Below are positions 1 to 13,219 of a DNA stretch of 64,000 nt, one piece after another. Location of the stretch: assembly GCA_033977485.1 (NCBI GenBank), contig CM066991.1, forward strand, positions 128,173,999 through 128,237,998. Direction: 5' to 3'. Under the pieces are notes generated by a model that was not told where the DNA came from, did no database searches, and saw only the letters and a list, made by a program, of their open reading frames with translations. The DNA is from Hydrangea macrophylla (Eukaryota > Streptophyta > Magnoliopsida > Cornales > Hydrangeaceae). Each line of letters begins with the position of its first letter. Position 1 is the stretch's first letter. Made by a program: the position numbers and the translations under genes.

Positions 1-1160
1 TTTAATAACCACATCACGGCAATCGTGGAACAGATACTCAACTTTCTTCGAGTATATCCTTACAACACCTAGAAAAAGGTAACCTAGTATTCTATATGTG
101 ACAACAGGAACTTCATCTACCAAAATCTTGTCTGAATTAAACAGAAAAAGAGGAGAAAAATTAGAAAGGCATAAAAAACTAAGAAAACTGCAAGTAAAAA
201 CATATAAAATGAAGTTCGCAAATCCATTAATAATTGAAACTAAACCTTCCAATCTCAATATCTTTCAACGATATAAACCATTCAACTATTGCTTGTCAAA
301 ATTCTCAAACTTATGTTTAGAACAAATCACCCAGGCTAACTTTCCTTACGAGGTACAATCACAATGGAGCATATGCACCAATTCTAAGTATAGGACTTAC
401 ATGATAATTTGCAACAATATGATATCGTCTCAAAATTAATAGCTAATAGGATTCAAACATGTTCTAGGCATTATCCTTAGGGTTCCTAATTTGTCAACTT
501 CCTAAGTTCACGTAGAGTAGGTATATTACCACATGCTAACTCATAAATAACTCCTAAGTTCAAAGACACCTTTACTCAAGGATACATAAAGCATAGACGG
601 CCTAAAGTCTTCCAATTATATAAGTTAGTGAACGTCTCCAACTCTTAACGACAAATACACCAAGCTTTAGAAATAATAAATCAGCATCCCTTTATCCTCA
701 ATATTTCTTTAAACTCCAAATGTCTAAATGATACATTAGTCCTTGACAACATTAGACAAAGATAATATAATATCCGAGGCAAAATCCACCAACCGCTCTA
801 TTCCTTCATAAGTACTCTCTATATTTGTACCAAACATTGCATCTTAGTTTACCTAAGCATGTCAAATAGAGATACTAACATTGTATCTATCTCCTCAAAG
901 TCCTAGTTTGTAAAAGCCCCTTTTTAAGCTTTATAGGAACATAACAAAATAATAACACTTCCAATTTTCAACTTACTACTACCAATTAGTATTTCTGTTT
1001 AACATCAACCATGGTAGGGTAAACACATAACTTCACATTTTGTGCAAAATCCAACACAAAAGTATGTCAATAGTTCACTAATAACACACACAAATTCATT
1101 CCCAACACTTTAAACATAGAAATCTAATTTCCTTGCAATATAAGGGCACATTAACATGGG
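1..1160. other. AT-rich non-genic flank
   Basis: No convincing gene, RNA or transposon terminus is seen here. The open frames are short and lack recognisable motifs. It could belong to the 5' part of the CACTA element that follows, but no CACTA-type terminus (CACTACAAGG) was found between here and the transposase start. Confidence 0.5.
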
Positions 1161-1279
1161 TGGGAGGGAGGGAGAGAGAGAGAGAACTCTCGGTTGGGGA
1201 GACAAAGACAGAGAGTTAGAGAAGAGATAAGGAAGAGAAAGAAATAAAGAAAAGAAAGAAAAGTAAAAGAGACAGAGAG

Positions 1280-1321
<42 letters not shown>

Positions 1322-1623
1322 ACGTGAGATACAAAAGGGAGGGGGAATTGTGTGGTGGGAAAGAGTGGGAGTGGGGTCCACAAGTCAAGTCTCTCGACTT
1401 GCCACATAAATACACACATCAATATATATATATATATACATACAATACACACGTATATATGGGTCTTTACAGTAACAATCTTGGATAGATAAGAATTGAG
1501 GATAAGATTTGTAGAAATGCTACTCATTAGCCTTGTTTGGACTCTTGTAGATAACCATTCTTTACTAACCGATCACCATACTTTGAATTGTCAATAATCA
1601 TATCTTTAACAAATTGTGTATAC

Positions 1624-1673
<50 letters not shown>
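1161..1673. repeat. GA and CT microsatellites
   Basis: A GA-rich tract (about 1165-1320, with an uninterrupted GA run near 1276-1318) is followed by a CT run at 1631-1673. A short TA run lies near 1424-1436. The two opposite-strand dinucleotide runs could in principle pair. Apparent Ser/Leu-rich minus-strand ORFs here are translations of the microsatellite, not genes. Confidence 0.85.
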
Positions 1674-1677
<4 letters not shown>

Positions 1678-1741
1678 TCTCTTATAACTCATCTTAGATC
1701 CTTATGTTGTATTTTTGCATTTCTTTTCGTGGCCTTTGTTT

Positions 1742-2060
1742 CCTTGCGCACACAGTAGCCCAGTGTCAGCATGCGAGCAGCACGGTGAGTGAGACCTCTC
1801 CCGTGCACACTGATTTTTTAGACCCCTTTTACGTGCTTTTTTCAGTGCAAATGTGTTAAAATATAGTCTTATGCCTAACTATGCATTAAAAGCACAGGCC
1901 GTAGCTCCCAAAACATCCCCGGCACGTTCTGTGGCACGTAGCCGCGCTTGGGCAGCACGCGCATATGAGACCCTCTCCGTGCACACTAATTTTTAGAACG
2001 TTGGCGTGTGCTTTTTTCTGGGCATATGACTTAAACTGCATTAAAATGTCTATGCTCCAG
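1742..2060 (+). repeat. Two diverged direct repeat copies upstream of the transposase
   Basis: Two related segments lie about 176 bp apart. Each carries an AGCACG-type GC-rich stretch, then GTGCACACT followed by a T-rich TTTTTAGA stretch, then GTGCTTTTTTC, then a GCATTAAAA motif. They sit 340-650 bp before the tnp2 start. They may be subterminal or promoter repeats of the CACTA element (inference). Confidence 0.5.
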
Positions 2061-2398
2061 TTTTCATAGTTTGTGCACATGTTTAGCACACTGTTTTGTA
2101 TACTTCTTGTGTACGTTCACGTGAAAAATGTGCACTGACTTGCATATGTGCTCATGACGATTCCCTATATATTTATATATGCTCTATGATTTTTTTTCTT
2201 TTCTGTCTCTAAATTCATGAGCCCAGTAGAACTCTATGCTCTATGATGGATTTCTCTAACCATCATAGATGGTGTAGCAATAATTAGTTTAAGGCCCATC
2301 CTTTTTTATTGAATTCATTGTTCTTTTATGTTGGTTGGAGTAGGATTATATATACAAAACATGCAAATTAAAGGTTGCTACGTTCTTTGTTCTAGGAT

Positions 2399-5300
2399 AT
2401 GGATAGGTCTTGGATGAAGAAAGGGCTATTGTCGAATGAATACAGGGAAGGGGTTCAACATTTTCTTAATGTTGTTGAAGATGGTGCGAAGGATCTGAAC
2501 TCAATTCGGTGTCCATGCACTCAATGTCAGAATTTTTATAAGTTAGAACTGAAAGAGATCCAATTTCATCTCACTAGATACGGTATTGATCCCAGCTACA
2601 CCATATGGAAGTGGCATGGGGAAGATGATCAGAATGAAATACCGCCAAATTTCAATGTAGACGAGCCTATCTCCAAAGATGATGAAGAGGAGACCTTTAA
2701 TGATGTTGCAAGAACAATAGAAATGGTTCAGTCTGTAAATGCAAGTGCCTTAGGTGATAATGAAGGATTCCAAAAATTGCTTGAAGATGCAAAGAAACCT
2801 TTGTATAAAGGGTGTACGAAGCACACTAAGTTATCTGCAACAGTGAAGCTCTTCAATATTAAGGCCAAGAGTGGGTGGAGTGATAAAAGCTTTTCGGATG
2901 TCTTGGCATTGTTCTCCGACATGCTTCCGGAAGATAATGAATTGCCCTTGTCAACCATTGAGGCTAAGCGTATCTTGTCGAAATTTGGAATGGAATACAG
3001 GAAAATACATGCATGCCCCAATGATTGCATACTCTATAGAAATGAGTATGAAGATTCAACTACATGTCCAAAGTGTGGAGTGTCAAGGTATAAGGTGAAG
3101 AAAAATATGCCCACAGAAAGTAAGGATAAACAAAACAAGGGTGTACCTGCCAAAGTATTATGGTACTTTCCACCCATTCCAAGATTTAGAAGGTGGTTTC
3201 AATCTGCCCAGACGGCAAATGATTTAACATGGCATGCGAAAGGAAGAGAAGTTGATGGTCAATTGCGTCACCCAGCAGACTCGCCAACGTGGAAAATAAT
3301 TGATGCTAAGTGGCCCGAGTTCGCAGCAGAACCGAGAAACCTACGGCTGTCACTTTCAGCGGATGGAATTAATCCGTACGGTACCCTTAGTACTAGGTAC
3401 AGTTGTTGGCCTGTTATGTTGAACACATACAACCTTCCACCGTGGTTGTGCATGAAGAGAAAGTTTACGATGTTGACAATGTTGATTTCAGGTCCAAAAC
3501 AACCTGGCAATGATATAGATGTTTATTTAGCACCTCTGATTGAGGATTTGAAAACATTATGGGAGGATGGAGTTGAGGCTTATGACGCCTATCAAAAACA
3601 ATCTTTCACCTTAAAGGCCGTGTTATTATGGACAATTAACGATTTTCCTGCATATGGAAATTTGTCTGGTTGTACCGTTAAAGGATATTTTGCTTGTCCA
3701 ATATGCAATGAGAAAACATATTCTCGTAGACTGACACATTGTAGTAAGTGTATTTATACAGGGCATAGAAGATATCTTCCACGGAATCATCCGTTTCGAA
3801 ATCAAAAGAAGGCTTTTAATGGTGATCAAGAGTTTGGGTCACATCCCGAGCCATTGAGTGGTGAACAGATATTATTAAAGGTGGGGGGGATCAAGGTTTC
3901 ATGGGGAAAGAAAAATTTCAAAAATAAGAAATCAACATCAAAGAAGAGGAAGAAAGGAAATAAGAAAGAAAATGCACACAATGTTGACGTTACAAGTTGG
4001 AAGAAGAAGTCTATTTTTTTTGAGCTCGAGTACTGGAAACATCTGCCTATTCGACATAACTTGGATGTCATGCACATTGAAAAGAATGTTTGTGATAATA
4101 TCATTGGGACCCTACTCAACATTCCAGGGAAAACAAAAGATGGAGTTAATTGTCGAAAGGACCTTGTAGAAATGGGTTTAAGGAAAGAATTGGCACCGCA
4201 AGTTAAGGGGACAAGGACGTACCTACCACCAGCATGTTATTCGTTAACTAGAGCAGAAAAAATAATGGTGTGCAAATCGTTGCTTGAGCTTAAGGTCCCA
4301 GACGGATATTCTTCAAATTTTAGAAGTCGTGTGTCAATGGAAGATTTGAAATTGTATGGACTTAAGTCCCATGATTGCCATGTCTTAATGCAACAACTTA
4401 TCCCTATTGTAATACGAGGTGTGTTGCCAAAGCATGTGAGATATGCTATTATCAGAGTGTGCTTCTTCTTCAATGCTATTTGTGCCAAAGTTGTGGATGT
4501 GCAGAAGCTACAAGAAATCCAAAAGGAACTCGTGGTCACACTATGCTTGCTGGAAAAATACTTTCCACCATCATTCTTCGACATAATGGTGCATTTGATG
4601 GTGCATCTTGTTAGAGAGGTTGAACTTGGTGGTCCGGTTTTCTTTAAATGGATGTACTCACCCGAGAGGTCAGCGTATTAAAACATTTGATTTAATTATT
4701 TACTACCATTAGCAAGTACTCATCATGGTAATTTTAACTTTATCATGATTTATATTATAGGTACATGAGAGTGTTGAAGGGTTATGTGAGAAACAAAAAT
4801 CGACCAGAAGGGTGCATTGCCCAATGTTATATCGTAGAAGAGGCGATTGAGTTTTGTTCCGAGTTCTTAAATGATCTAGATCCAATCGGAGTTCCGTTTG
4901 CTAGAAATGAAGAAAAAATGTCATTGAAGTTGACCGTGTGTCCTTGAACCAGGCACATCTTTATGTGTTACATAACACAAATGATGTTCAACCTTATATA
5001 GAGTAAAGACTTTTCAATTTCTCCTTAGTATGAATGTTTATTCCTATGTTACTTTTTAAAAATGGTTTATGATGTATTATTAATAACTTAATAGGGCACA
5101 TGAGGAGTACTTGAAAGAAGCCTACCCTCGTAAAGGGAAAAATAAAAAATTCTTGGAAGATGAGCACAACCGTACATTTATTGATTGGTTACGTACAAGG
5201 GTATGATTCATATAATATAGTTATATTATATCTCCTATTTGATAATTTTGACTAAATTAACTTCTTAAAAATCAGGTCGAAACAGAGCAACAAGTCTCAG

Positions 5301-5908
5301 ACACCTTAAAATGGATAGCCCTTGGACCTCGCCCAGATGTTGTAAAATTCCCTGGCTATGTCATTAACGGTTTTCGTTATCAAACGAAGGACCGTGATGA
5401 TGTACGGGTCAACCAAAATAGTGGAGTGTGCATAGTGGCAAAGACGTTGCAGGTTGCTAGCGCAAAGGATACCAGACCTGTGACTACAGAAATGATTTTT
5501 TATGGCGTGATTAAAGAGATATGGATGCTTGATTATATCTCTTTCAAGATTCCAGTATTCAAGTGTGATTGGGTTGATAGTAAAAATGGAATCAAGGTGG
5601 ATGAACTTGGTTTCACGTCAGTTGATCTTTCTAGAGTGGGCCATAAATCAGACTCTTTTATTTTGGCATCTCAAGCGAAACAAGTCTTTTATGCCCCTGA
5701 CCAATTGGATCCTAAATGGTCAGTTGTTCTATCATCTCCTCAAAGAAAATATTATGACGAAGACAATGATGATGACCTTATCGGAGATGAAATTTCCGTT
5801 AACGTACTCCCAAATGCTGAAATCTTCGATGTGATTGATGAGTCATCATCAACTTATGCACGTGATGATTGTGATGAGGGGACTTGGATCGACCATTCAA
5901 AATCTTAG
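2399..5908 (+). pseudogene. CACTA transposase, tnp2 family (TNPD-like), frameshifted
   Basis: This would be the DNA transposase that cuts and rejoins CACTA ends in the nucleus. The exon model is 2399-4668, 4761-5002, 5095-5200 and 5276-5908, all with GT-AG borders. Exon 1 opens with the plant transposase-associated N-terminal domain (MDRSWM..., with CPCTQCQN). The tnp2 transposase domain follows, recognisable by the ADGINPYG block, a zinc-binding CPICN motif and the PIRHNLDVMHIEKNVCDN block. A DUF4218-like part (YFPPSFFDIMVHL) continues across intron 1 into WMYSPER/YMRVLKGYVRN. Exon 4 carries a DUF4216-like part (VFKCDWVD). Exon 2 loses frame near 4937: the expected DRVSLNQAHLYVLHN continues in another frame, equivalent to a one-base deletion. 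The family call is strong; exact exon ends are inferred. Confidence 0.85.
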
Positions 5909-6214
5909 TTACATTTTTACCCTTTGGATCACTTGTAAAGCAACAAAACTTATTACATTATGACCGTTCTATAATGTAACTTTTTGTTTCTGTCAACTTC
6001 TTCAGTTGGATTTGTAGTTTAATAATGTTGCCTAACATGCCCCTTTTGAATTGAATTGTGTCATTTGAATTGTTTCATTTCTTCAGTTGAATCGTTTTAT
6101 TTCTTCATTTATTATTGGATTTGTAGTTTATTCATGTTGTATAGTCCAATTATTTCATTTAGTTGGTGTTACAATCTCTGAATTTTACAGCCTCAGTGAA
6201 GTGTTCATCTTATC
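5909..6214. other. Spacer between the two CACTA genes
   Basis: About 300 bp of T-rich sequence with repeated TTGAAT/TTCATT words. It would hold the tnp2 3' UTR and the promoter or intergenic spacer of the second gene. No distinct promoter motif could be assigned. Confidence 0.5.
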
Positions 6215-7208
6215 ATGGAGGTGGAAAATGACAAAAATTCAGAAGAAATGTCCTTTGGTAATAAAGGTCGAGGACCAGCAAAGCTAAAGGATGTGATGCA
6301 AATAACCAACAGTGAAGAAAGGTTGAAAATCATTTATAATTCCAAAGGACAGCCCATTGGTTCACATAAAAAAAAGCTAGCAGGTTACATGGGTCTATTG
6401 GTGAAGTCTTTTGTGCCAATAACTTACTTAACGTGGCACAAGGTGCCAGAGAGCTTAAAAAGAAGCTTGTGGGCAGCTCTACAGGTGATAGAATTTGTTC
6501 TTTGTACTTCGTAGAAGATGGATTATCTCTCTATGTTTAACTGATTCTTGTCTTTCTACATCTGAAGGTTAAATTTGATGTAGACCCAAACACCAAAAAG
6601 TCGAGCTTATCATCCATGGCTACTAAGTGGAGGGCATTCAAAACAAACCTCACTAGAGAGTGGATAAATAAGTTTAAAGACAAGCCCGAGCTTCTTAAAG
6701 ACCCGCCACAGAAGTATAAAAAGTATATTGATCAACCGACATGGGATGAATTTGTCAAAGTTAGGCTCTCCGAAAATTTTAAGGTATAATTCAAAAGAAT
6801 TATTGAATGTATGCAAAGTAGAGTTGGGTTTTATAACGTTAATACTAATTTTATTCCCATCCTTATGTTTTGTAATTATAAGGTTCTAAGCAAGGAGCAA
6901 CGTGAAAGGCGAGCAAAGAATATATATAATCATCGTATGAGCAAGAAAGGCTATGCTGGTTTGGCCGAAGAGTTGGTAGGTTTAATTTTGAGAATCTTTT
7001 ATATGATACTATCAATGCAAAGGTATTGATTATATTTTTTACACTTTATTGTGATGATAGAAAGAGGAGTTTGGACCCAAATATGAAGATGATCGAAGTT
7101 TCTTATGGACAAAAGGCCGAGAAAAAAAAGGTGGCGGATTTGGAGACGATGCTACCAAGGAAGTGGTTGACAAAGTGGTAAGTACTTTGCAATCAATATC
7201 AGCATTGT

Positions 7209-7269
<61 letters not shown>

Positions 7270-9508
7270 TTTAAAATATGCTTTGTCTATATTTATACTT
7301 GACACTTATCAACCTTCTAGGTTACAATGAAAAAACAAGTTGAGGATGGGAGTGTAGTAATAGAAGGAAGTTCTGACATCCTTAGTATGGCATTGGGCAC
7401 TTCCGAGCCCTCCGGTCATGTGAGAGGTCTAGGATTTGGAGTCACCCCCTCCAACTACTTTAATCTACCTAGACGTGCATCAAGAAAATATATAAATGAG
7501 TTGGAGTTCAAATTGAAGGAGGAACAACAAAGGAGAATAGAGGCAGAACAAAAGTTTAGTCAATTGCAACACCAATTGCTTAAGGGACACTCATCTGAGA
7601 AGGATGCTTCCAATACTCAAAAAAGTGATAACAGAAATTGTGAGTTCTCTTCGAAAAGGATAATGTGGGGTACAAGTGGTAGCAAGAGTGAATCAGGTTC
7701 AAAAAGGGTAATGGAAATCATTGTACAATTCTATATCATGTCTTATTTTAGGGTTTTTTTGCGATGAATCTAATTTTTTTTTTCTTTTATGCATAGTTAA
7801 AAATTGATGGGACAGCAAAGGCTCATGAACATGCATCACCTCACGTATCAAGTATTGGAAAGGCATGTATTTTTTTTTAAATGAGTGTTATCCTTGCAAT
7901 TTTATTGTTGGATTTTGAAATTTGGCATGGTCGTATTTATTATAGGAAAAGAGATGCAGGTTGGCAATTGGCACCACAAACAACATTGTTGCAGTGGGGA
8001 TGGTCTTTGAGAAGAGTGGACCTCATGAGAAAATTCATAATGTTAGTTTGGGAGAACAAAATGTACGTGTCTCTATTAGTAAAGTAACGGAAGTTATTTT
8101 CTCAAATGTTGCACTCCCTATACCGGTTGGTGATGAGATGACACAAATTAAAGATGCTATTGGGTCAATTGTTGCTTGGCCTAAAGAGCTTGTGCTCATT
8201 GGTGTTGAGGTAAAATATTTACTAATTAAGTGATATAAAAAGATAGTAAATTAAAACGCATTATTTAACTGATCTTTTTCTTAACTATGAAAAAAAGGAA
8301 GAAAAAAATGATGATGCTGGTGTCCAGAAAAAAAGTAAGACGAAAGATGATGCTGGTGTCCTGAAAGAAAGTGAGAAGAAAGATGGAAGTGGATGTGAAG
8401 TTATTCATACATTCAACCAATTGTTAACAACCACGGAGATTAATCAAATAAGAATTCCAATAGAGAAGGAGATGTTTGGAGATGATACTACCTAATGCTA
8501 TATTTTCAAGCAAGACTTGGTCGATTTTTGTGAGATGAAGCCCTTAGATGTCACGTGTATTAAGGCGTACATGAGGTAAGAGATGAAATTAATTTCTACT
8601 GTCTTATTTGATTGTCTTTGATAAACTAATTATTTATTTTATGGTTTAGGCTTTTGTATGTGAAACTTGAAAAGTCTCAGAGAACTGTTATATTTTTCAA
8701 TTCTGAATCATTTAATACTGCCTCACATCAAGCAAAAAGAAAACTGGTTAAGGAAAGATTGCAAAATGCAAAGAGGAACCAAGTGTGCTTTATTCCATAC
8801 AATATTCAAACGGCGTAAGTTATTTCATTTTTCTTCTTAATGCATAATAATCTTCAATATGAAAATGTTAAGTTTTATGTTAACTTACACAGGTTTCATT
8901 GGGTCTTACTTGTCATCGATCTCTCTATCATGGAGTGTTATTGGTTCGATCCAAAAAGTATGACTAAACCGAGTGAACAAGTGAAGCTACATATCAATAC
9001 GTGAGTAAAGACTTATTTATTGAATTTTCCCTCATTGTCTATAACATGTTTGCAATTAATTCAAAACTCTTTGCCTTGAAGTGCGCTTGTATCACTGCAT
9101 ATTGATGGAATGAGAATGCCAAAGCCTATTTGGAAAATCCCAAAGGCAAGTAAATAAGAATTAAAATGATTCGTTTAGTTCTTTAATATTAACTACTAAA
9201 GTTTTCTCTATGAGACTTAATATAGTGTCCACAACAAGAAGGGGGTGTTGAATGCGGATACTTTTTGATGATGTTCATGAGAGACTTGATTGGGGATCCT
9301 TCTCTTTCCCTTGAGAAAAAGGTTTTTGTTTTTTTTTATTGAGTTTTGATCATTAATTAACTTTTCGCATCTTTTTTGTTTTTTGATGATCATTAATTAA
9401 CTTTTGTTTTGAATTGTTTAGATGAAAAGGTTGTGTGATAAAAAAACTTACACACTTGAAGATATCAACGAAATGCGGACTGGAACATATACCCGAATGA
9501 AAGCATAG
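6215..9508 (+). pseudogene. CACTA second gene: Transposase_24-like region plus Ulp1-like C48 protease, nonsense-mutated
   Basis: A multi-exon gene (visible exons about 6215-6484, 6568-6783, 6883-6975, 7061-7177, 7321-7707, 7798-7862, 7948-8209, 8296-8576, then several more to 9508). The first exons encode a basic region followed by blocks typical of plant transposase family 24 (SMATKWRAFKTNLT, KEQRERRAKNIYNHRMSKKGYAGL, LWTKGRE). A Gln/Glu-rich coiled coil follows (about 7496-7590). The exon at 7948-8209 resembles a region often found with these proteins (NIVAVGMVF ... LPIPVGDE ... AWP). The 3' exons form a Ulp1/SENP-like cysteine protease with His in FHWVLLVID (codon 8897-8899), Asp in WFDP and Cys in GGVECGYF (codon 9253-9255). 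An in-frame TAA at 8493-8495 precedes the protease, so only a truncated protein could be made. Family assignment is good; splice details are approximate. Confidence 0.7.
7211..7264. repeat. CT microsatellite in an intron
   Basis: An uninterrupted CT run of about 27 units lies in the intron between the exons ending at 7177 and starting at 7321 of the second CACTA gene. Confidence 0.95.
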
Positions 9509-9839
9509 GTAATTAACTTGCTTATATCACAATAAACATGCATCTTCATATGTCCAAAATTGCTTTTTCTATTATTTATTTTTTCGAAGCCCGCTTTGCT
9601 ATTGCAAGTTTGGAGTGTTTTAGTTGTGAATAGTTATTGCAATTTTCTAGTGAGATTTCAAGTGGTTAGTTCTTGACCTTGAGCATAGTATTCTCATATG
9701 TTTAATTTAATAGAGGAACGCTACGTTAACCAAAAGTTAGTTTTGGGGGTTTTGAGTAGTGAATCGATAAACCGCTTAACCAAACGCCACGAAACCTTAC
9801 ACGCACCTCGAACATGTCTAAATAAACTTGCGGGAACTA

Positions 9840-10209
9840 TGAGAAATTTTTCAGTAAACATTGAGGATTTCTCAGTAAACATTGAGAATTTCTCAGTAAA
9901 TATGAGAATTTTCTTATTTATATGAGAAATGTTTCACTAAACTATGAGAAATTTTTCAGTAAACATTGAGGATTTCTCAGTAAACATTGAGAATTTCTCA
10001 GTAAATATGAGAAATTTCTCATTTATATGAGAAATGTTTCACTAAACTATGAGAAATTTCTCAGTAAACATTGAGGATTTCTCAGTAAATATTGAGAATT
10101 TCTCAGTAAATATGAGAATTTTCTCATTTACATGAGAAATGTTTCACTAAACTATGAGAAATTTTTCAGTAAAATGGATACCCATATACAACTCCCGTTG
10201 GAGTTGCTC
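9840..10209 (+). mobile_element. Internally deleted Harbinger-like element fragment
   Basis: This interrupts the first satellite copy. It consists of about 3.3 copies of the ~105-bp minisatellite found in the larger element at 12907-14085, joined directly to the last ~40 bp of that element's right end (AACTCCCGTTGGAGTTGCTC). TTA follows and then satellite sequence resumes. The left terminus is missing, so it is a deletion derivative of the same insertion type. Confidence 0.75.
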
Positions 10210-13200
10210 TTAGGCTTGAAAAAAAGTTAGTTTTTGGGGTTTTGAGTAGCGAATCGGTAAACCGCTTAACCAAACGCAACGAAACCTTACACGCACCTCG
10301 AACATGCCTCAATAAACTTGCGGGAACTAACGGAATGAATAATGGATTCACGGTTCACAAAAAATGCAAAAAAATTACTATTTAGTCACTTAGGCTCGAA
10401 AAAAAAATTAGTTTTGGGGGTTTTGAGTAGCGAATCGGTAAACCGCTTAACCAAACGCCACGAAACCTTACACGCACCTCGAACATGCCTAAATAAACTT
10501 TCGGGAACTAACGGAATGCATAATGGATACACGGTTTACAAAAAAAGCGAAAATATGACTATTTTGTCACTTAGGCTTGAAAAAAGTTAGTTTTGGGGGT
10601 TTTGAGTAGCGAATCGATAAACCGCTTAACCAAACGACACGAAACCTTACACACACCTCGAACATATCTAAATAAACTTGCGGGAACTAACGGAATGCAT
10701 AAAGGATACACGGTTTACAAAAAATGCGAAAAAATGACTATTTAGTCACTTAGGCTTGAAAAAAAGTTAGTTTTGGGGGTTTTGAGTAGTGAATCGATAA
10801 ACCACTTAACCAAACGACACGAAACCTTACACGCACCTCGAACATGCCTAAATAAACTTGCGGGAACTAACGGAATGCATAAAGGATACACGGTTTACAA
10901 AAAATGCGAAAAAATGACTATTTAGTCACTTAGGCTTGAAAAAAGTTAGTTTTGGGGGTTTTGAGTAGTGAATCGATAAACCGCTTAACCAAACGACACG
11001 AAACCTTACACGCACCTCGAACATGCCTAAATAAACTTGCGGGAACTAACGGAATGCATAAAGGATACACGGTTTACAAAAAATGCGAAAAAATGACTAT
11101 TTAGTCACTTAGGCTTGAAAAAAAGTTAGTTTTGGGGGTTTTGAGTAGTGAATCGATAAACCGCTTAACCAAACGACACGAAACCTTACACGCACCTCGA
11201 ACATGCCTAAATAAACTTGCGGGAACTAACGGAATGCATAACGGATACACGGTTTACAAAAAAAGCGAAAAAATGACTATTTTGTCACTTAGGCTTGAAA
11301 AAAGTTAGTTTTGGGGGTTTTGAGTAGTGAATCGATAAACCGCTTAACCAAACGACACGAAACCTTACACGCACCTCGAACATGCCTCAATAAACTTGCG
11401 GGAACTAACGGAATGCATAAAGGATACATGGTTTACAAAAAATGCGAAAAAATGACTATTTAGTCACTTAGGCTTGAAAAAAAGTTAGTTTTGGAGGTTT
11501 TGAGTAGTGAATCGATAAACCGCTTAACCAAACGACACGAAACCTTACACGCACCTCGAACATGCCTAAATAAACTTGCGGGAACTAACGGAATGCATAA
11601 CGGATACACGGTTTACAAAAAAAGCGAAAAAATGACTATTTTGTCACTTAGGCTTTAAAAAAGTTAGTTTTGGGGGTTTTGAGTAGTGAATCGATAAACC
11701 GCTTAACCAAACGACACGAAACCTTACACGCACCTCGAACATGCCTCAATAAACTTGAGGGAACTAACGGAATGCATAAAGGATACATGGTTTACAAAAA
11801 ATGCGAAAAAATGACTATTTAGTCACTTAGGCTTGAAAAAAAGTTAGTTTTGGGGGTTTTGAGTAGCGAATCGGTAAACCGCTTAACCAAACGCCACGAA
11901 ACCTTACACGCACCTCGAACATATCTAAATAAACTTGCGGGAACTAACGGAATGCATAACGGATACACGGTTTACAAAAAAAGCGAAAAAATGACTATTT
12001 TGTCACTTAGGCTTGAAAAAAGTTAGTTTTGGGGGTTTTGAGTAGTGAATCGATAAACCGCTTAACCAAATGACACGAAACCTTACACGCACCTCGAACA
12101 TGCCTAAATAAACTTGTGGGAACTAACGGAATTAATAACGGATACACGGTTTACAAAAAAAGCGAAAAAATGACTATTTTGTCACTTAGGCTTGAAAAAA
12201 GTTAGTTTTGGGGGTTTTGAGTAGTGAATCGATAAACCGCTTAACCAAACGACACGAAACCTTGCACGCACCTCGAACATGCCTAAATAAACTTGCGGGA
12301 ACTAACGGAATGCATAAAGGATACACGGTTTACAAAAAATGCAAAAAAATGACTATTTAGTCACTTAGGCTTGAAAAAAAGTTAGTTTTGGGGGTTTTGA
12401 GTAGTGAATCGATAAACCGCTTAACCAAATGACACGAAGCCTTACACGCACCTCGAACATGCCTAAATAAACTTGCGGGAACTAACGGAATGCATAACGG
12501 ATACACGGTTTACAAAAAAAGCGAAAAAATGACTATTTTGTCACTTAGGCTTGAAAAAAGTTAGTTTTGGGGGTTTTGAGTAGTGAATCGATAAACCGCT
12601 TAACCAAACGACATGAAACCTTACACGCACCTCGAACATGCCTCAATAAACTTGCGGGAACTAACGGAATGAATAACGGATACACGGTTTACAAAAAATG
12701 CGAAAAAATGACTATTTTGTCACTTAGGCTTGAAAAAAATTAGTTTTGGGGGTTTTGAGTAGCGAATGGGTAAACCGCTTAACCAAATGCCACGAAACCT
12801 TACACGCACCTCGAACATGCCTAAATAAACTTGTGGGAACTAACGGAATGCATAAAGGATACACGGTTTACAAAAAATGCGAAAAAAATGACAATTTAGT
12901 CACTTACAGCAACTCCAATGGGAGTTTGCATTTTGAGTATCCAAAACACCAATTTGGGTCCTTGAATAGTGATTTTGGATACTCAAATGGATCTTTTGAA
13001 CAAAAGCACTCCAACCATGGTAACCAAATTGAGTATCCATTTCTTATTTTTCATATTTTTGAATTTAAAAAAAAAAGTAACAACTTGATTATATTTAACG
13101 TTTATATACTAGTTTAATTTTAAATTACGTTTTAGATCGATGTAATTTCAATTTCGCATGTTATTTGAATTTCCTATGTAATTTCAATCAAAAATGATAC

Positions 13201-13219
13201 ACACACACCAAATCACCCA

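Noticed and set aside
98..439. 113-codon plus-strand ORF
   Set aside because: The composition is that of AT-rich random sequence (Lys/Asn/Ile), with no motif, no homologous pattern and no supporting context.
1110..1527. Overlapping Ser/Leu-rich minus-strand ORFs
   Set aside because: They are translations of the GA/CT microsatellite, open in several frames at once, with no domain.
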